Shown: in pieces, positions 1-7,549 of the stretch
Layout of the letters: each line of letters begins with the position of its first letter
Numbering within the stretch: the first letter of the stretch is position 1
DNA from: Mesobacillus foraminis
Lineage (GTDB): Bacteria > Bacillota > Bacilli > Bacillales > Cytobacillaceae
NCBI RefSeq assembly: GCF_004340465.1
Contig: NZ_SLVV01000021.1
Coordinates: 1-39,254, forward strand
Reading direction: 5' to 3'
Length of the DNA stretch: 39,254 nt
The notes under the pieces: generated by a model
Seen by the model: only the letters and a program-made list of their open reading frames with translations
What the model was told of the DNA's origin: nothing
Databases searched by the model: none
Position numbers and translations under genes: made by a program

Positions 1-36
1 CGTTCGTCCTGAGCCAGGATCAAACTCTCCAATAAA
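1..36 (-). rRNA. rrs: 16S rRNA, 5' end only (partial)
   Basis: Read on the minus strand, this edge carries the universal 16S 5' segment AGAGTTTGATCCTGGCTCAG followed by GACGAACG. The mature 5' end falls near 36, by comparison with the Bacillus start TTTAT(T/C)GGAGAG. The rest of the gene lies outside the window to the left. The leader just upstream (about 100-150) has the GTTCTTTGAAAACT stretch typical of Bacillus rrn leaders. Confidence 0.95.
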
Positions 37-170
37 GAGTATGAGTTAAGCTCATAAAAAAGAAAAAACGTTGGCTAGTGATTTGAAATCACTAAAATTT
101 ATTGTTTGTTGACGCTTGTTTGTTTAGTTTTCAAAGAACAATTATTCAATGTCACCGAAGCGACTTGATA

Positions 171-199
171 AATATATCATGCCGCGAAATTAAAATCAA
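171..199 (-). promoter_or_regulatory. rrn proximal promoter (P2-like)
   Basis: Minus strand: -35 TTGATT (194-199), 17-nt spacer, -10 TATATT (171-176). It lies about 135 bp upstream of the 16S 5' end, where Bacillus rRNA operons have their proximal promoter. Confidence 0.7.
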
Positions 200-273
200 C
201 ACTTTTTTGTAATTTAATTTTTTCGGCACTTATTAAATGGTGTAAAGCCAATCGCATCAGCGACTGTTCATAC

Positions 274-302
274 ATAGTAACATCCACTCTTAAATGAGTC
301 AA
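274..302 (-). promoter_or_regulatory. rrn distal promoter (P1-like)
   Basis: Minus strand: -35 TTGACT (297-302), exact 17-nt spacer, -10 TACTAT (274-279). It sits about 100 bp upstream of the proximal promoter, giving the tandem P1/P2 layout usual for Bacillus rRNA operons. Confidence 0.7.
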
Positions 303-380
303 CACGATTCAGCAATGAAAATTCTGGAAATTATCTCGTGAAATAATTGTCTAATATGTCCCCATCAACAGCAGGAGATA

Positions 381-435
381 AGGCTCTAGCAAAATTCTTG
401 TCAGGTAAGTTCCTCCCCGCACGAAAAATGTAACT
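381..435 (+). pseudogene. Decayed 23S rRNA fragment, inverted relative to the rrn operon
   Basis: The plus strand from about 387 to 434 (TAGCAAAATTC, TTGTCAGGTAAGTTCC, CCCGCACGAAA, GTAAC) closely follows the conserved 23S segment TAGCGAAATTCC-TTGTCGGGTAAGTTCC-GACCCGCACGAAAGGCGTAAC, with a one-base deletion and a few substitutions. The segment corresponds roughly to E. coli 23S positions 1925-1980 (from memory). It runs opposite to the 16S gene and sits between the ptsG terminator and the rrn promoters. The remainder of 435-750 is GC-richer than its flanks, but I recognise nothing in it. Confidence 0.55.
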
Positions 436-751
436 GTACCGGAAACGCCCAAAGGTTCGCTCCCCATACCCAATCAACTTTTACCTTCTCGCGGGTCTCG
501 GCGTACGGCGATTGCCTTTTATGTAGAAATACACCACATGTCTTTAGTTCTGCTTAAATTATGGCTTCCTCTCATCTCATTCAAAGGGCTCTTTTGCCCT
601 TGCTTATTTGCTCTAATATAGTGACTTGACGTTTTTTCTTTTTGTACATCCGACTTCAAAGGGAATCTGGATAAACATCACATTCCTATATTTCTTAACT
701 TTGTTCTTAAACAGACCTACTCTTTTACTGGCCTGGGTGATTTTCCCCAAA

Positions 752-802
752 GAAAAAAAGGGCCCCAAGAAGTCAGCTTTCACTGACTTTCTGGATAGCC
801 CC
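752..802 (-). terminator. Rho-independent terminator of ptsG
   Basis: On the minus strand just after the ptsG stop, a long hairpin (GGGGC...AGAAAGTCAG / CTGACTTCT...GGCCC) is followed by a run of seven T. Confidence 0.85.
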
Positions 803-810
803 ATTTTATA

Positions 811-2871
811 TTAAGATTTAGAAATCTCAACAATTCCCTCTTCCGCCAGATCAATATTGCCTTGTTTCTTAATGACAACACTTTCGCCTTCGGAAAGGTT
901 CGTGAATACGATCGGCGTCATGATGGACGTTGCATTTTGTTTGATATAATCTAGATCAACCTTTAGCAGAGGCTGGCCTTTTTCGATTCTATCATTTTCA
1001 TTTACCAGTGTTTCAAAGCCTTGTCCCTTCAGGTTGACTGTATCAATCCCTACGTGAATAAGAATTTCTCTTCCTGAATCTGAAAGAATGCCCATCGCAT
1101 GCTTTGTCGGGAACAGGTTGATGATTTTACCGTTAACCGGAGAAACGACAACACCTTCAGAAGGAATGATCGCGAAGCCATCTCCCATCATCTTGCCGGA
1201 GAACACAGCATCTGGAACTTCCGTAATTGGCTTGATTTCACCTTTAATTGGAGAAACAAACACGTCAGATCCATTTTCTGTTTGAAGCGCTTCAGGGTTC
1301 ACTTCTTCAATCTGCTGTTCGATTTCCTCCGCAGGGCTTGTTTCGACCGGACGCGGCCTTTTTCCGCTCATAATATCCTTCATTTGTCCTTTGATCGTTT
1401 CAGAACGCGGTCCAAAGATTGCCTGGATATTGTTCCCAACTTCTAGAACACCCGCAGCACCAAGCTGTTTGAGTCGATCCTTGTCGACATTTTTAATGTC
1501 ATTGACAGAAACACGGAGACGAGTGATACACGCATCAAGGTGAGCGATATTTCCTTGTCCGCCCATCGCTTCAAGAACTTGGTACGGAAGGTCTCCAGCT
1601 TTGCTTGCAGTTCCTTCATTTTCTTCCGTGACTTCTTCACGTCCAGGTGTCATCAAATTGAACTTCCGGATCGCGAAACGGAACCCAAAGTAGTAAATGA
1701 CAGCAAACACTAGACCTACCGGAATGACAAGCCATGCGTTTGTTTGCGGGTTGATTAATCCAAACAGGATATAGTCAATCAACCCCCCGGAAAAAGTCAT
1801 CCCTATTTTTACATTCAATAAATGCATTGTCATAAACGATAAACCAGCAAATACTGCATGAATACCAAATAGTACAGGAGCAACAAACAAGAATGAGAAC
1901 TCAAGCGGCTCTGTAATACCAGTCAGGAACGAAGTAAGGGCAGCAGATAGCATTAATCCACCGACTATAACTTTTCTTTCCGGACGAGCCTCATGATAAA
2001 TCGCCAGTGCTGCAGCTGGTAGACCAAACATCATGAATGGGAACTTACCAGTCATGAAGGTACCAGCCGTAAGATTCTGAATATTATCAGTGATTTGCGC
2101 CATGAAGATGCGCTGATCCCCACGAACAACTTCTCCCGCCCTGGTTGTGTACTCGCCGAACTCGTACCAGAATGGTGAATAGAAAATATGGTGCAAACCA
2201 AAAGGGATTAAGGAACGTTCAATTACACCAAAGATAAACGCAGATAATGTCAAGTTTGCATGAACCATGTTTTGCGAGAAAGCGTTCAACCCATTTTGGA
2301 TTGGAGGCCAAATAACCAGCATCAACAATCCTAAAACAATGGCTGAAGCTGCTGTGATGATTGGAACAAATCGTTTTCCGGCAAAGAACCCTAAATAAGA
2401 AGGAAGTTCAATTTCGAAGAACCGATTATACATCGTTGCAGCGAGGATACCGACAATAATACCCCCAAAAACTCCTGTCTGGAGGGTTGGGATTCCAAGG
2501 ACATTCGCATAGTTTAATCCGTTAACATCCTCGGGAGTAAGACCTAAAGCAGTTCCCATTGTTACATTCATGATTAGGTAACCAATAATGGCTGCGAGGG
2601 CAGCAGTTCCCTCTCCGCCGGCCAGACCGACAGCAACACCTACAGCAAAGAGCAATGGCAAGTTTCCGAAAACGATATCTCCGGCTTTTTGCATAACGGC
2701 AGCAACCAAATCGACCCCGTTATTATCCAAAAATGGCGCGAGCTCCAAAAGGGCAGGGTTTCTAAGCGCTGCACCAAGAGCAAGCAAAATACCGGCCGCA
2801 GGCAAAAGGGCAACTGGAAGCATGAGCGCTTTACCGACTTTTTGCAAAACGCCAAAAGCATTTTTCAACAT
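811..2871 (-). CDS. ptsG: PTS glucose transporter subunit IICBA (PtsG)
   Basis: Glucose-specific enzyme II that imports and phosphorylates glucose using phosphate from HPr. The 686 residues run in the order IIC-IIB-IIA: a membrane IIC domain (about 1-400, with motif [12 protein letters not shown]), IIB (about 425-505) with phospho-acceptor Cys448 in DACITRLR, and IIA (about 540-686) with phospho-His606 in [18 protein letters not shown]. Length and order match B. subtilis PtsG (about 699 aa). The start ATG has an AGGAGG site 8 nt upstream. It lies directly downstream of glcT on the same strand, separated by a leader with nested hairpins that is probably the GlcT-controlled terminator. GlcT-dependent, glucose-induced antitermination is therefore likely. 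A maltose or N-acetylglucosamine paralogue is less likely given the glcT neighbour. Confidence 0.95.
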   Translation of the reverse strand: MLKNAFGVLQKVGKALMLPVALLPAAGILLALGAALRNPALLELAPFLDNNGVDLVAAVMQKAGDIVFGNLPLLFAVGVAVGLAGGEGTAALAAIIGYLIMNVTMGTALGLTPEDVNGLNYANVLGIPTLQTGVFGGIIVGILAATMYNRFFEIELPSYLGFFAGKRFVPIITAASAIVLGLLMLVIWPPIQNGLNAFSQNMVHANLTLSAFIFGVIERSLIPFGLHHIFYSPFWYEFGEYTTRAGEVVRGDQRIFMAQITDNIQNLTAGTFMTGKFPFMMFGLPAAALAIYHEARPERKVIVGGLMLSAALTSFLTGITEPLEFSFLFVAPVLFGIHAVFAGLSFMTMHLLNVKIGMTFSGGLIDYILFGLINPQTNAWLVIPVGLVFAVIYYFGFRFAIRKFNLMTPGREEVTEENEGTASKAGDLPYQVLEAMGGQGNIAHLDACITRLRVSVNDIKNVDKDRLKQLGAAGVLEVGNNIQAIFGPRSETIKGQMKDIMSGKRPRPVETSPAEEIEQQIEEVNPEALQTENGSDVFVSPIKGEIKPITEVPDAVFSGKMMGDGFAIIPSEGVVVSPVNGKIINLFPTKHAMGILSDSGREILIHVGIDTVNLKGQGFETLVNENDRIEKGQPLLKVDLDYIKQNATSIMTPIVFTNLSEGESVVIKKQGNIDLAEEGIVEISKS

Positions 2872-2934
2872 AAAAGCATCCTCCTAATAAACTTTTAATT
2901 AAACTCATTAAGCGGTTACAAACGGAGAACAAAA

Positions 2935-3048
2935 TAAAAAAGGCATGAGTCAGAAAACAATCAAAAGAAGTCACGGGGGTAATATACCCAGAAAAATGGT
3001 AAACTATCCCCGTATAACTTCATTCAATTATCTTCTTTACTCATGCCT
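2935..3048 (-). promoter_or_regulatory. ptsG leader: candidate RAT antiterminator and terminator
   Basis: On the minus strand a 10-bp outer repeat, AGGCATGAGT (3039-3048) with ACTCATGCCT (2941-2950), closes a loop and is followed by a T-rich tract (TTTTTTATTTT). Nested inside is a long imperfect hairpin (about 2973-3013) built from ACGGGG/CCCCGT and TTTACC/GGTATA, extended by GAAGT/ACTTC. BglG/LicT-family antiterminators such as GlcT bind a RAT hairpin that competes with the terminator. Which arms form the RAT is inference. Confidence 0.6.
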
Positions 3049-3049
3049 G

Positions 3050-3077
3050 ATCGTATCAGTAACACGTAAAAAAGCAA
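3050..3077 (-). promoter_or_regulatory. Candidate ptsG promoter between glcT and ptsG
   Basis: Minus strand: -35 TTGCTT (3072-3077), 16-nt spacer, -10 TACGAT (3050-3055). Transcription would begin near 3043, within the first arm of the outer leader repeat, so the leader hairpins would be the first thing transcribed. Confidence 0.45.
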
Positions 3078-3083
3078 TGAATG

Positions 3084-3926
3084 CTATTTAATTTTTTTTT
3101 GAAGCCTTTGCAGATGCATGGTAATATAAACGGCTTCTGCATCAAAAACAGGTTTTTTCAACGTTTGCTGCATTACCTTAATGAGTTTCCAAGAGAGATT
3201 ATAGCACAGAGGATATTCCTCTTTCAATAGGGAAGTTATTTTTTCTGGCTCCTCTACTTTTTCCCCATTTTTGACTCTTTCTATGGCGAAACGCAGGTGC
3301 CTTACCAGTCTCATATAATCAATGCTGTCTTTATCTATGGAAATTCCCAGCTGCTCTTCGATCATCTGTACTAATTTTGTCACAAGTTGTGAATGTTGAT
3401 TAACCTCAGATAATTCTTTGTTGGTCACAGCACTGTGAATATGAAGGGCTATAAAACCCGCTTCCCCCTCTGGCAGGTCAACCTGGCTCTTTTCACTCAG
3501 CAATGCAATGACTTCTTTTGCCAAACCGTATTCCTTTGGGTATAGCGCTTTCGTTTCAATGAGGAAGGGGTTGCGAATTTCCATCCCCTGGCTGACACGG
3601 CTTATCGTGAACATCAGGTGATCGGTTAACGCAACATGGATATGTTCATTTAGTTCCCCAACTGTTTTATTTTTAATTAGCTCGATGGCTGATATGATAA
3701 CCCTTTGCAAGTCATCCTCCAAATATGGGAGCAGCTTAATATAGTTCTTCTGTTCTTTTTCATTCCTCAGCACAAACAGCTTCTCAGCAGTGGTTTCTTC
3801 TAAAAGATCATTTTGTTTGCGGTTAAAGCCGATGCCTTTCCCAATTAAGACTACTTCCCCATGGTCGGGATGATCTGCGATTATGACATTGTTGTTCAAC
3901 ACTTTGTTAATGACTAGATTTGACAT
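3084..3926 (-). CDS. glcT: BglG-family transcription antiterminator GlcT
   Basis: RNA-binding antiterminator that allows ptsG expression when glucose is present. The 280 residues comprise an N-terminal CAT RNA-binding domain (about 1-55, MSNLVINKVLNNNVIIA...GKGIGFNRK) and two PTS regulation domains. PRD1 has the conserved histidines in NEHIHVALTDHL and FIALHIHSA; PRD2 has them in MRLVRHLRF and VYITMHLQRL. PTS components phosphorylate these residues to set activity. The ATG has a GAGGG site upstream. It sits immediately upstream of ptsG on the same strand, which favours GlcT over LicT or SacT/SacY. A weak promoter (TTGACT with TATAAC or TAACAT) can be read about 45 bp upstream. Confidence 0.9.
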   Translation of the reverse strand: MSNLVINKVLNNNVIIADHPDHGEVVLIGKGIGFNRKQNDLLEETTAEKLFVLRNEKEQKNYIKLLPYLEDDLQRVIISAIELIKNKTVGELNEHIHVALTDHLMFTISRVSQGMEIRNPFLIETKALYPKEYGLAKEVIALLSEKSQVDLPEGEAGFIALHIHSAVTNKELSEVNQHSQLVTKLVQMIEEQLGISIDKDSIDYMRLVRHLRFAIERVKNGEKVEEPEKITSLLKEEYPLCYNLSWKLIKVMQQTLKKPVFDAEAVYITMHLQRLQKKIK

Positions 3927-4013
3927 CTTCTATCCCTCTTTTATAGTGCATTCGGCTAACACTACTATGTTATAAGAGCAGAAAATAGAAGTCAATTGGA
4001 ACATATTGAACCT

Positions 4014-4052
4014 TTTCGTAAAAAAAGAACCCAACACGATGTGCTGAGTCCT
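4014..4052 (-). terminator. Terminator downstream of pbuG
   Basis: Minus strand hairpin GGACTCAGCAC-ATC-GTGTTGGGTTC followed by seven T. It separates pbuG from glcT. Confidence 0.85.
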
Positions 4053-4073
4053 TTTGATAACTGTAGTGATCAT

Positions 4074-5405
4074 CTACTCTGTCAAAAACATGAAATACAG
4101 TACAAAGATAACAAAGAATAGATACATGATAGGATGAATCTCTTTCGTCCTGCCCTTTACCATCATTGTTACGGGATAAAAGATAAATCCAGCAGCAATG
4201 CCTGTTGCAATACTGTAGGACAGCGGCATGGTGATGACCGTCAGGAAAGCTGGAACAGCAATTTCAAATCGGCTCCAATCAATCTTTCCTAAGGAAGATA
4301 CCATCAAAACACCTACGATAATCAATGCAGGCGCCGTTACTGGCGAGGTGACAACTGACAGCACCGGGAAGAAGAACAAAGATAGAAGGAAGAATCCGGC
4401 TGTTACTAGAGATGCAAACCCTGTTCTTGCACCAGATGCAACCCCCGCAGATGATTCAATATAAGAAGTTACTGTTGAAGTTCCGAAAATCGAACCTAGC
4501 ATAGATGCAATGGAATCTGCGAATAATGCTCTTCCCGCCCGCGGAAGTTTATTCTCTTTCATCATTCCAGCCTGATTGGCCACGGCAACAAGTGTACCGG
4601 CATTATCAAAAAAGTCAACGAACAGGAAAGTCAAAATGATTCCCAGCATGGTTGAAGTGTAGAAGGAAGGATCTCCGAAAGCTGAGAACAGCGCTCCAAA
4701 TGTAGGTTCAAGGCTTGGGACAGGACCTACGATTTGCTGAGGAGCCTCAATCAAATTAAAGATCATACCCGCAATCACAGTCAGTGCCATTCCGTAAAAG
4801 ACAGCCCCTTTGACTCCTCTTGTCATCATGATGACTGTTACCAGCAAGCCAAAGATTGCTAAAAGGGTATTTCCGTGCGTTAAATCCCCTAATCCAACCA
4901 GGGTTGCATCGTTATTAACAATGATTCCAGCATTTTTAAATCCCACGAACGTAATGAATAGGCCAATACCGGCTCCCACTGCGTGTTTCAGTTCCACCGG
5001 AATTGCATTGATGATTTTTTCACGAAGACCGGATATCGTGAGAAGCAAGAAGAAAACACTTGAGATAAACACGGCTGCGAGACCATGCTGCCAAGGAGCG
5101 CCGTTTCCTAATACAACAGAATAGGCAAAAAATGCATTCAGTCCCATTCCCGGCGCAAGCGCGATCGGATATTTGCCGACAAGCCCCATGATAATGGAAC
5201 CAACAGCTGCGGCTAGTGCAGTAGCAACAAATACAGCTCCATAATCCATTCTCAGGGCATCTGGCAGATCCTTCACATCTGCAAGCGTAAGAGTGATTGG
5301 ATTTACAACAAGGATATAGGCCATCGCAAGGAAGGTCGTAAAGCCCCCCACGAATTCACGACGATAATTCGTTCCCAATTCTTCAAATTGGAAGTATTTT
5401 TTCAT
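4074..5405 (-). CDS. pbuG: Guanine/hypoxanthine permease PbuG (NCS2/AzgA family)
   Basis: Membrane transporter for uptake of guanine and hypoxanthine for purine salvage. The product has 443 residues with a dozen or so hydrophobic segments and AzgA-type motifs: FGGFTTFLAMAYI-like N-terminus (FVGGFTTFLAMAYILVVNP), APGMGLNAFFAYSV, LFVDFFDNAGTLVAVANQAG and GTSTVTSYIESSAGV. The frame stays open for 41 codons further upstream, but that stretch overlaps the riboswitch terminator. The ATG at 5405 has a GGGGGG-rich site (CAGGGGGGAAAGAGA) at proper spacing and begins the family-typical MKKYFQFEELGTNYRREF. Expression is governed by the guanine riboswitch upstream. guaA lies next upstream under its own riboswitch. 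Confidence 0.93.
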   Translation of the reverse strand: MKKYFQFEELGTNYRREFVGGFTTFLAMAYILVVNPITLTLADVKDLPDALRMDYGAVFVATALAAAVGSIIMGLVGKYPIALAPGMGLNAFFAYSVVLGNGAPWQHGLAAVFISSVFFLLLTISGLREKIINAIPVELKHAVGAGIGLFITFVGFKNAGIIVNNDATLVGLGDLTHGNTLLAIFGLLVTVIMMTRGVKGAVFYGMALTVIAGMIFNLIEAPQQIVGPVPSLEPTFGALFSAFGDPSFYTSTMLGIILTFLFVDFFDNAGTLVAVANQAGMMKENKLPRAGRALFADSIASMLGSIFGTSTVTSYIESSAGVASGARTGFASLVTAGFFLLSLFFFPVLSVVTSPVTAPALIIVGVLMVSSLGKIDWSRFEIAVPAFLTVITMPLSYSIATGIAAGFIFYPVTMMVKGRTKEIHPIMYLFFVIFVLYFMFLTE

Positions 5406-5447
5406 TCTCTTTCCCCCCTGAAAAGTAAAATTGGAAATGTTGAACAC

Positions 5448-5612
5448 AAAAATAAAACGCCTCGAGTACCGAGGCGTTGACTGCAGACTAGGAACGAAGG
5501 AGGGAGAAAAAGTATATAACCCCATCATTCAGAATCAGCGTAGTCAAGCTCTTTACGGCAGCTCGGTAGAAACTTTTGGGCCATATTCCCAATATTATAC
5601 GTAGATTTTCGA
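5448..5612 (-). promoter_or_regulatory. Guanine riboswitch with terminator, upstream of pbuG
   Basis: Minus strand aptamer (about 5612-5530) shows the purine riboswitch core: TATAAT, AATATGGCCC, AGTTTCTACC, TGCCGTAAA and GACTACG. The C in GACTACG (position 74 in xpt numbering) pairs with guanine; adenine switches have U there. The expression platform ends in a perfect terminator, AACGCCTCG-GTACT-CGAGGCGTT (5456-5478), followed by TTATTTTT. Guanine binding should therefore switch pbuG off. Confidence 0.92.
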
Positions 5613-5633
5613 CAAATTATTTAGTTCTCTTTT

Positions 5634-5662
5634 ATTGTAGCAGGGCTTTGTACCTAAGTCAA
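5634..5662 (-). promoter_or_regulatory. pbuG promoter
   Basis: Minus strand: -35 TTGACT (5657-5662), 17-nt spacer, -10 TACAAT (5634-5639). It starts just after the guaA terminator and before the aptamer. Confidence 0.8.
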
Positions 5663-5665
5663 CAT

Positions 5666-5702
5666 AAAAAGCGAACATTATCTAATGTTCGCTTTTTATT
5701 GT
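5666..5702 (-). terminator. Terminator of guaA
   Basis: Near-perfect inverted repeat AAAAAGCGAACATTA-TC-TAATGTTCGCTTTTT, which could work in both directions. On the minus strand it lies about 30 bp after the guaA stop. Confidence 0.9.
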
Positions 5703-5734
5703 TCGTATTTTTCATTTTTTATACAGTGCTTACC

Positions 5735-7288
5735 TTATTCCCACTCAATCGTTGCAGGCGGCTTGCTCGTAATATCATAAACTACGCGGTTGATGTGATT
5801 CACTTCGTTTACAATCCTGGTTGAAATGATTTCAAGTACATCCCACGGAATCCTTGCCCAGTCAGAGGTCATCCCATCAATGGATGTAACCGCCCTGATT
5901 CCAATTGTATAATCATAGGTACGTGCATCGCCCATGACACCAACGCTGCGGATGTCAGGCAGAACTGTGAAATATTGCCAGATATCCCGATCAAGTCCCG
6001 CTTTGCGAATTTCTTCCCTAAGGATGGCATCGGATTCACGGACAATTTCAAGCTTTTCTTCCGAAATGGCTCCGAGGACACGAATTCCAAGACCCGGTCC
6101 TGGGAAAGGCTGGCGCCAGACGATTTCATCCGGAATGCCCAGTTCGGTTCCAAGTGCCCGAACTTCATCCTTAAATAAGGTGTTCAAAGGCTCAATCAGC
6201 TTGAATTGCATATCTTCCGGAAGTCCGCCGACATTATGGTGTGACTTGATTGTCTGTGCAGTGGCAGTCCCACTCTCAATAATATCCGTATACAGCGTTC
6301 CCTGAGCAAGGAACTCGATTCCCTTAAGTTTTGTCGCCTCATCGTCAAAGACATAGATAAATTCATTGCCAATGATTTTACGCTTCTTCTCTGGATCCGA
6401 GACGCCTTCAAGCTTGCTCATGAAACGTTCCTTTGCATCCACTTTAATGACATTCATATTGAAGCCTTCAGAGAAAGTTTTCATGACTCCTTCTGCTTCC
6501 CCTTTGCGAAGGAGGCCATGATCTACGAAAATACAAGTAAGCTGGTCGCCTATTGCCTTATGGATCAGAACCGCAACAACAGAAGAGTCTACGCCTCCGC
6601 TTAGTGCACATAGAACCTTCTTATCTCCAACTTCCTGACGAATTTTCTCCATTTCAATTTCAATGAAGTTCTCCATCGACCAGTCGCCCTTGCATCCGCA
6701 AATGCCAAAGACAAAATTCTTCAGCAGGTCATTTCCATACACGGAATGGCGTACTTCCGGGTGGAATTGAACGGCATAAAGCCCGCGGCTTTCATCACTC
6801 ATAGCTGAAACAGGGCAAGATGGATTCACTCCGTCGACCCTGAATCCTGGAGGTGCCTCTGTAACTAAGTCCCCATGGCTCATCCATACGGTCTGTTCAG
6901 AAGGTGTATCCGCAAATAGAGGGCTCTCATGCTGCAGGCTTAAAACGGCCTTTCCGTATTCCCGATGTTTTGCAGGTTCTACTTTTCCGTTAAAATGCAG
7001 TGTCATGAGCTGCATGCCGTAGCAGATTCCGAGAATGGGAAGCCCAAGCTCGAAAATTTCCTCATCACACCGGAAGGAACCTTCATCGTATACGCTGTTC
7101 GGTCCGCCTGAAAAGATAATTCCCTTTGGATTCATCTTTTTGATTTCTTCCGCAGTAATCGTATGAGGGTGAAGCTCACTGTATACGCCAAATTCCCTGA
7201 TCCTTCTAGTAATCAACTGGTTGTACTGGCTTCCAAAGTCCAATACAACAATCATTTCCTGGTCTTGCAATTCCACTTTTTTCGACAA
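5735..7288 (-). CDS. guaA: GMP synthase (glutamine-hydrolysing)
   Basis: Converts XMP to GMP using ATP and glutamine, the last step of de novo GMP synthesis. The N-terminal class I glutamine amidotransferase domain starts [20 protein letters not shown] and carries the nucleophile in LGICYGMQL (Cys89 with the start used here) and the dyad in [10 protein letters not shown]. The ATP-pyrophosphatase domain has the P-loop [14 protein letters not shown]. The C-terminal dimerisation domain ends KPPATIEWE. No ATG lies at the expected N-terminus. A GTG at 7297 has no ribosome site, whereas a TTG at 7286-7288 follows GAGGTG with 6 nt spacing, so TTG is preferred (517 aa, close to the 513 aa of B. subtilis). 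It is preceded by its own guanine riboswitch. Confidence 0.95.
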   Translation of the reverse strand: MSKKVELQDQEMIVVLDFGSQYNQLITRRIREFGVYSELHPHTITAEEIKKMNPKGIIFSGGPNSVYDEGSFRCDEEIFELGLPILGICYGMQLMTLHFNGKVEPAKHREYGKAVLSLQHESPLFADTPSEQTVWMSHGDLVTEAPPGFRVDGVNPSCPVSAMSDESRGLYAVQFHPEVRHSVYGNDLLKNFVFGICGCKGDWSMENFIEIEMEKIRQEVGDKKVLCALSGGVDSSVVAVLIHKAIGDQLTCIFVDHGLLRKGEAEGVMKTFSEGFNMNVIKVDAKERFMSKLEGVSDPEKKRKIIGNEFIYVFDDEATKLKGIEFLAQGTLYTDIIESGTATAQTIKSHHNVGGLPEDMQFKLIEPLNTLFKDEVRALGTELGIPDEIVWRQPFPGPGLGIRVLGAISEEKLEIVRESDAILREEIRKAGLDRDIWQYFTVLPDIRSVGVMGDARTYDYTIGIRAVTSIDGMTSDWARIPWDVLEIISTRIVNEVNHINRVVYDITSKPPATIEWE

Positions 7289-7350
7289 GTCCGTCACCTC
7301 GAGTAAGTAGTAAAAGTACTAAGCCCTTTTCTGCTAGGATATCCAAGAGC

Positions 7351-7496
7351 AATAAAAAAAACTAGAATTCCCCTTCATCATGTTGAAAAAAGGCAAAATT
7401 CTAGTCGGAGCTGAACCAAATTTGCCTTCATAGTCAAATCATTTACGGTGATTCGGTAGAAACTTTCGATCCATATTATCGATGATATACGAAGGA
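7351..7496 (-). promoter_or_regulatory. Guanine riboswitch with terminator, upstream of guaA
   Basis: Minus strand aptamer about 7495-7425: P1 arms CCTTCGTA / TATGAAGG, then ATAATATGG, AAAGTTTCTACC, CACCGTAAAT and GACTATG. The C before TATG marks guanine specificity. The expression platform holds a terminator built from ACTAGAATT / AATTCTAGT (7361-7369 and 7397-7405) followed by TTTTTTTATT. It puts the GMP branch under direct guanine feedback. Confidence 0.92.
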
Positions 7497-7519
7497 GTAT
7501 TAGATTGAATTACTAAGAC

Positions 7520-7549
7520 ATTGTATCAATATACTATTTTTTTGGTCAA
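7520..7549 (-). promoter_or_regulatory. guaA promoter
   Basis: Minus strand: -35 TTGACC (7544-7549), 18-nt spacer, -10 TACAAT (7520-7525). The -35 overlaps the last codons and stop of the upstream transglutaminase gene. Confidence 0.75.

Noticed and set aside
613-814. Two short overlapping frames upstream of the rRNA operon
   Set aside because: They coincide with the ptsG terminator hairpin and show no ribosome site or protein-like composition.
5406-5528. 41-codon N-terminal extension of PbuG
   Set aside because: It overlaps the riboswitch terminator and lacks a ribosome site; the ATG at 5405 has one and matches the family start.
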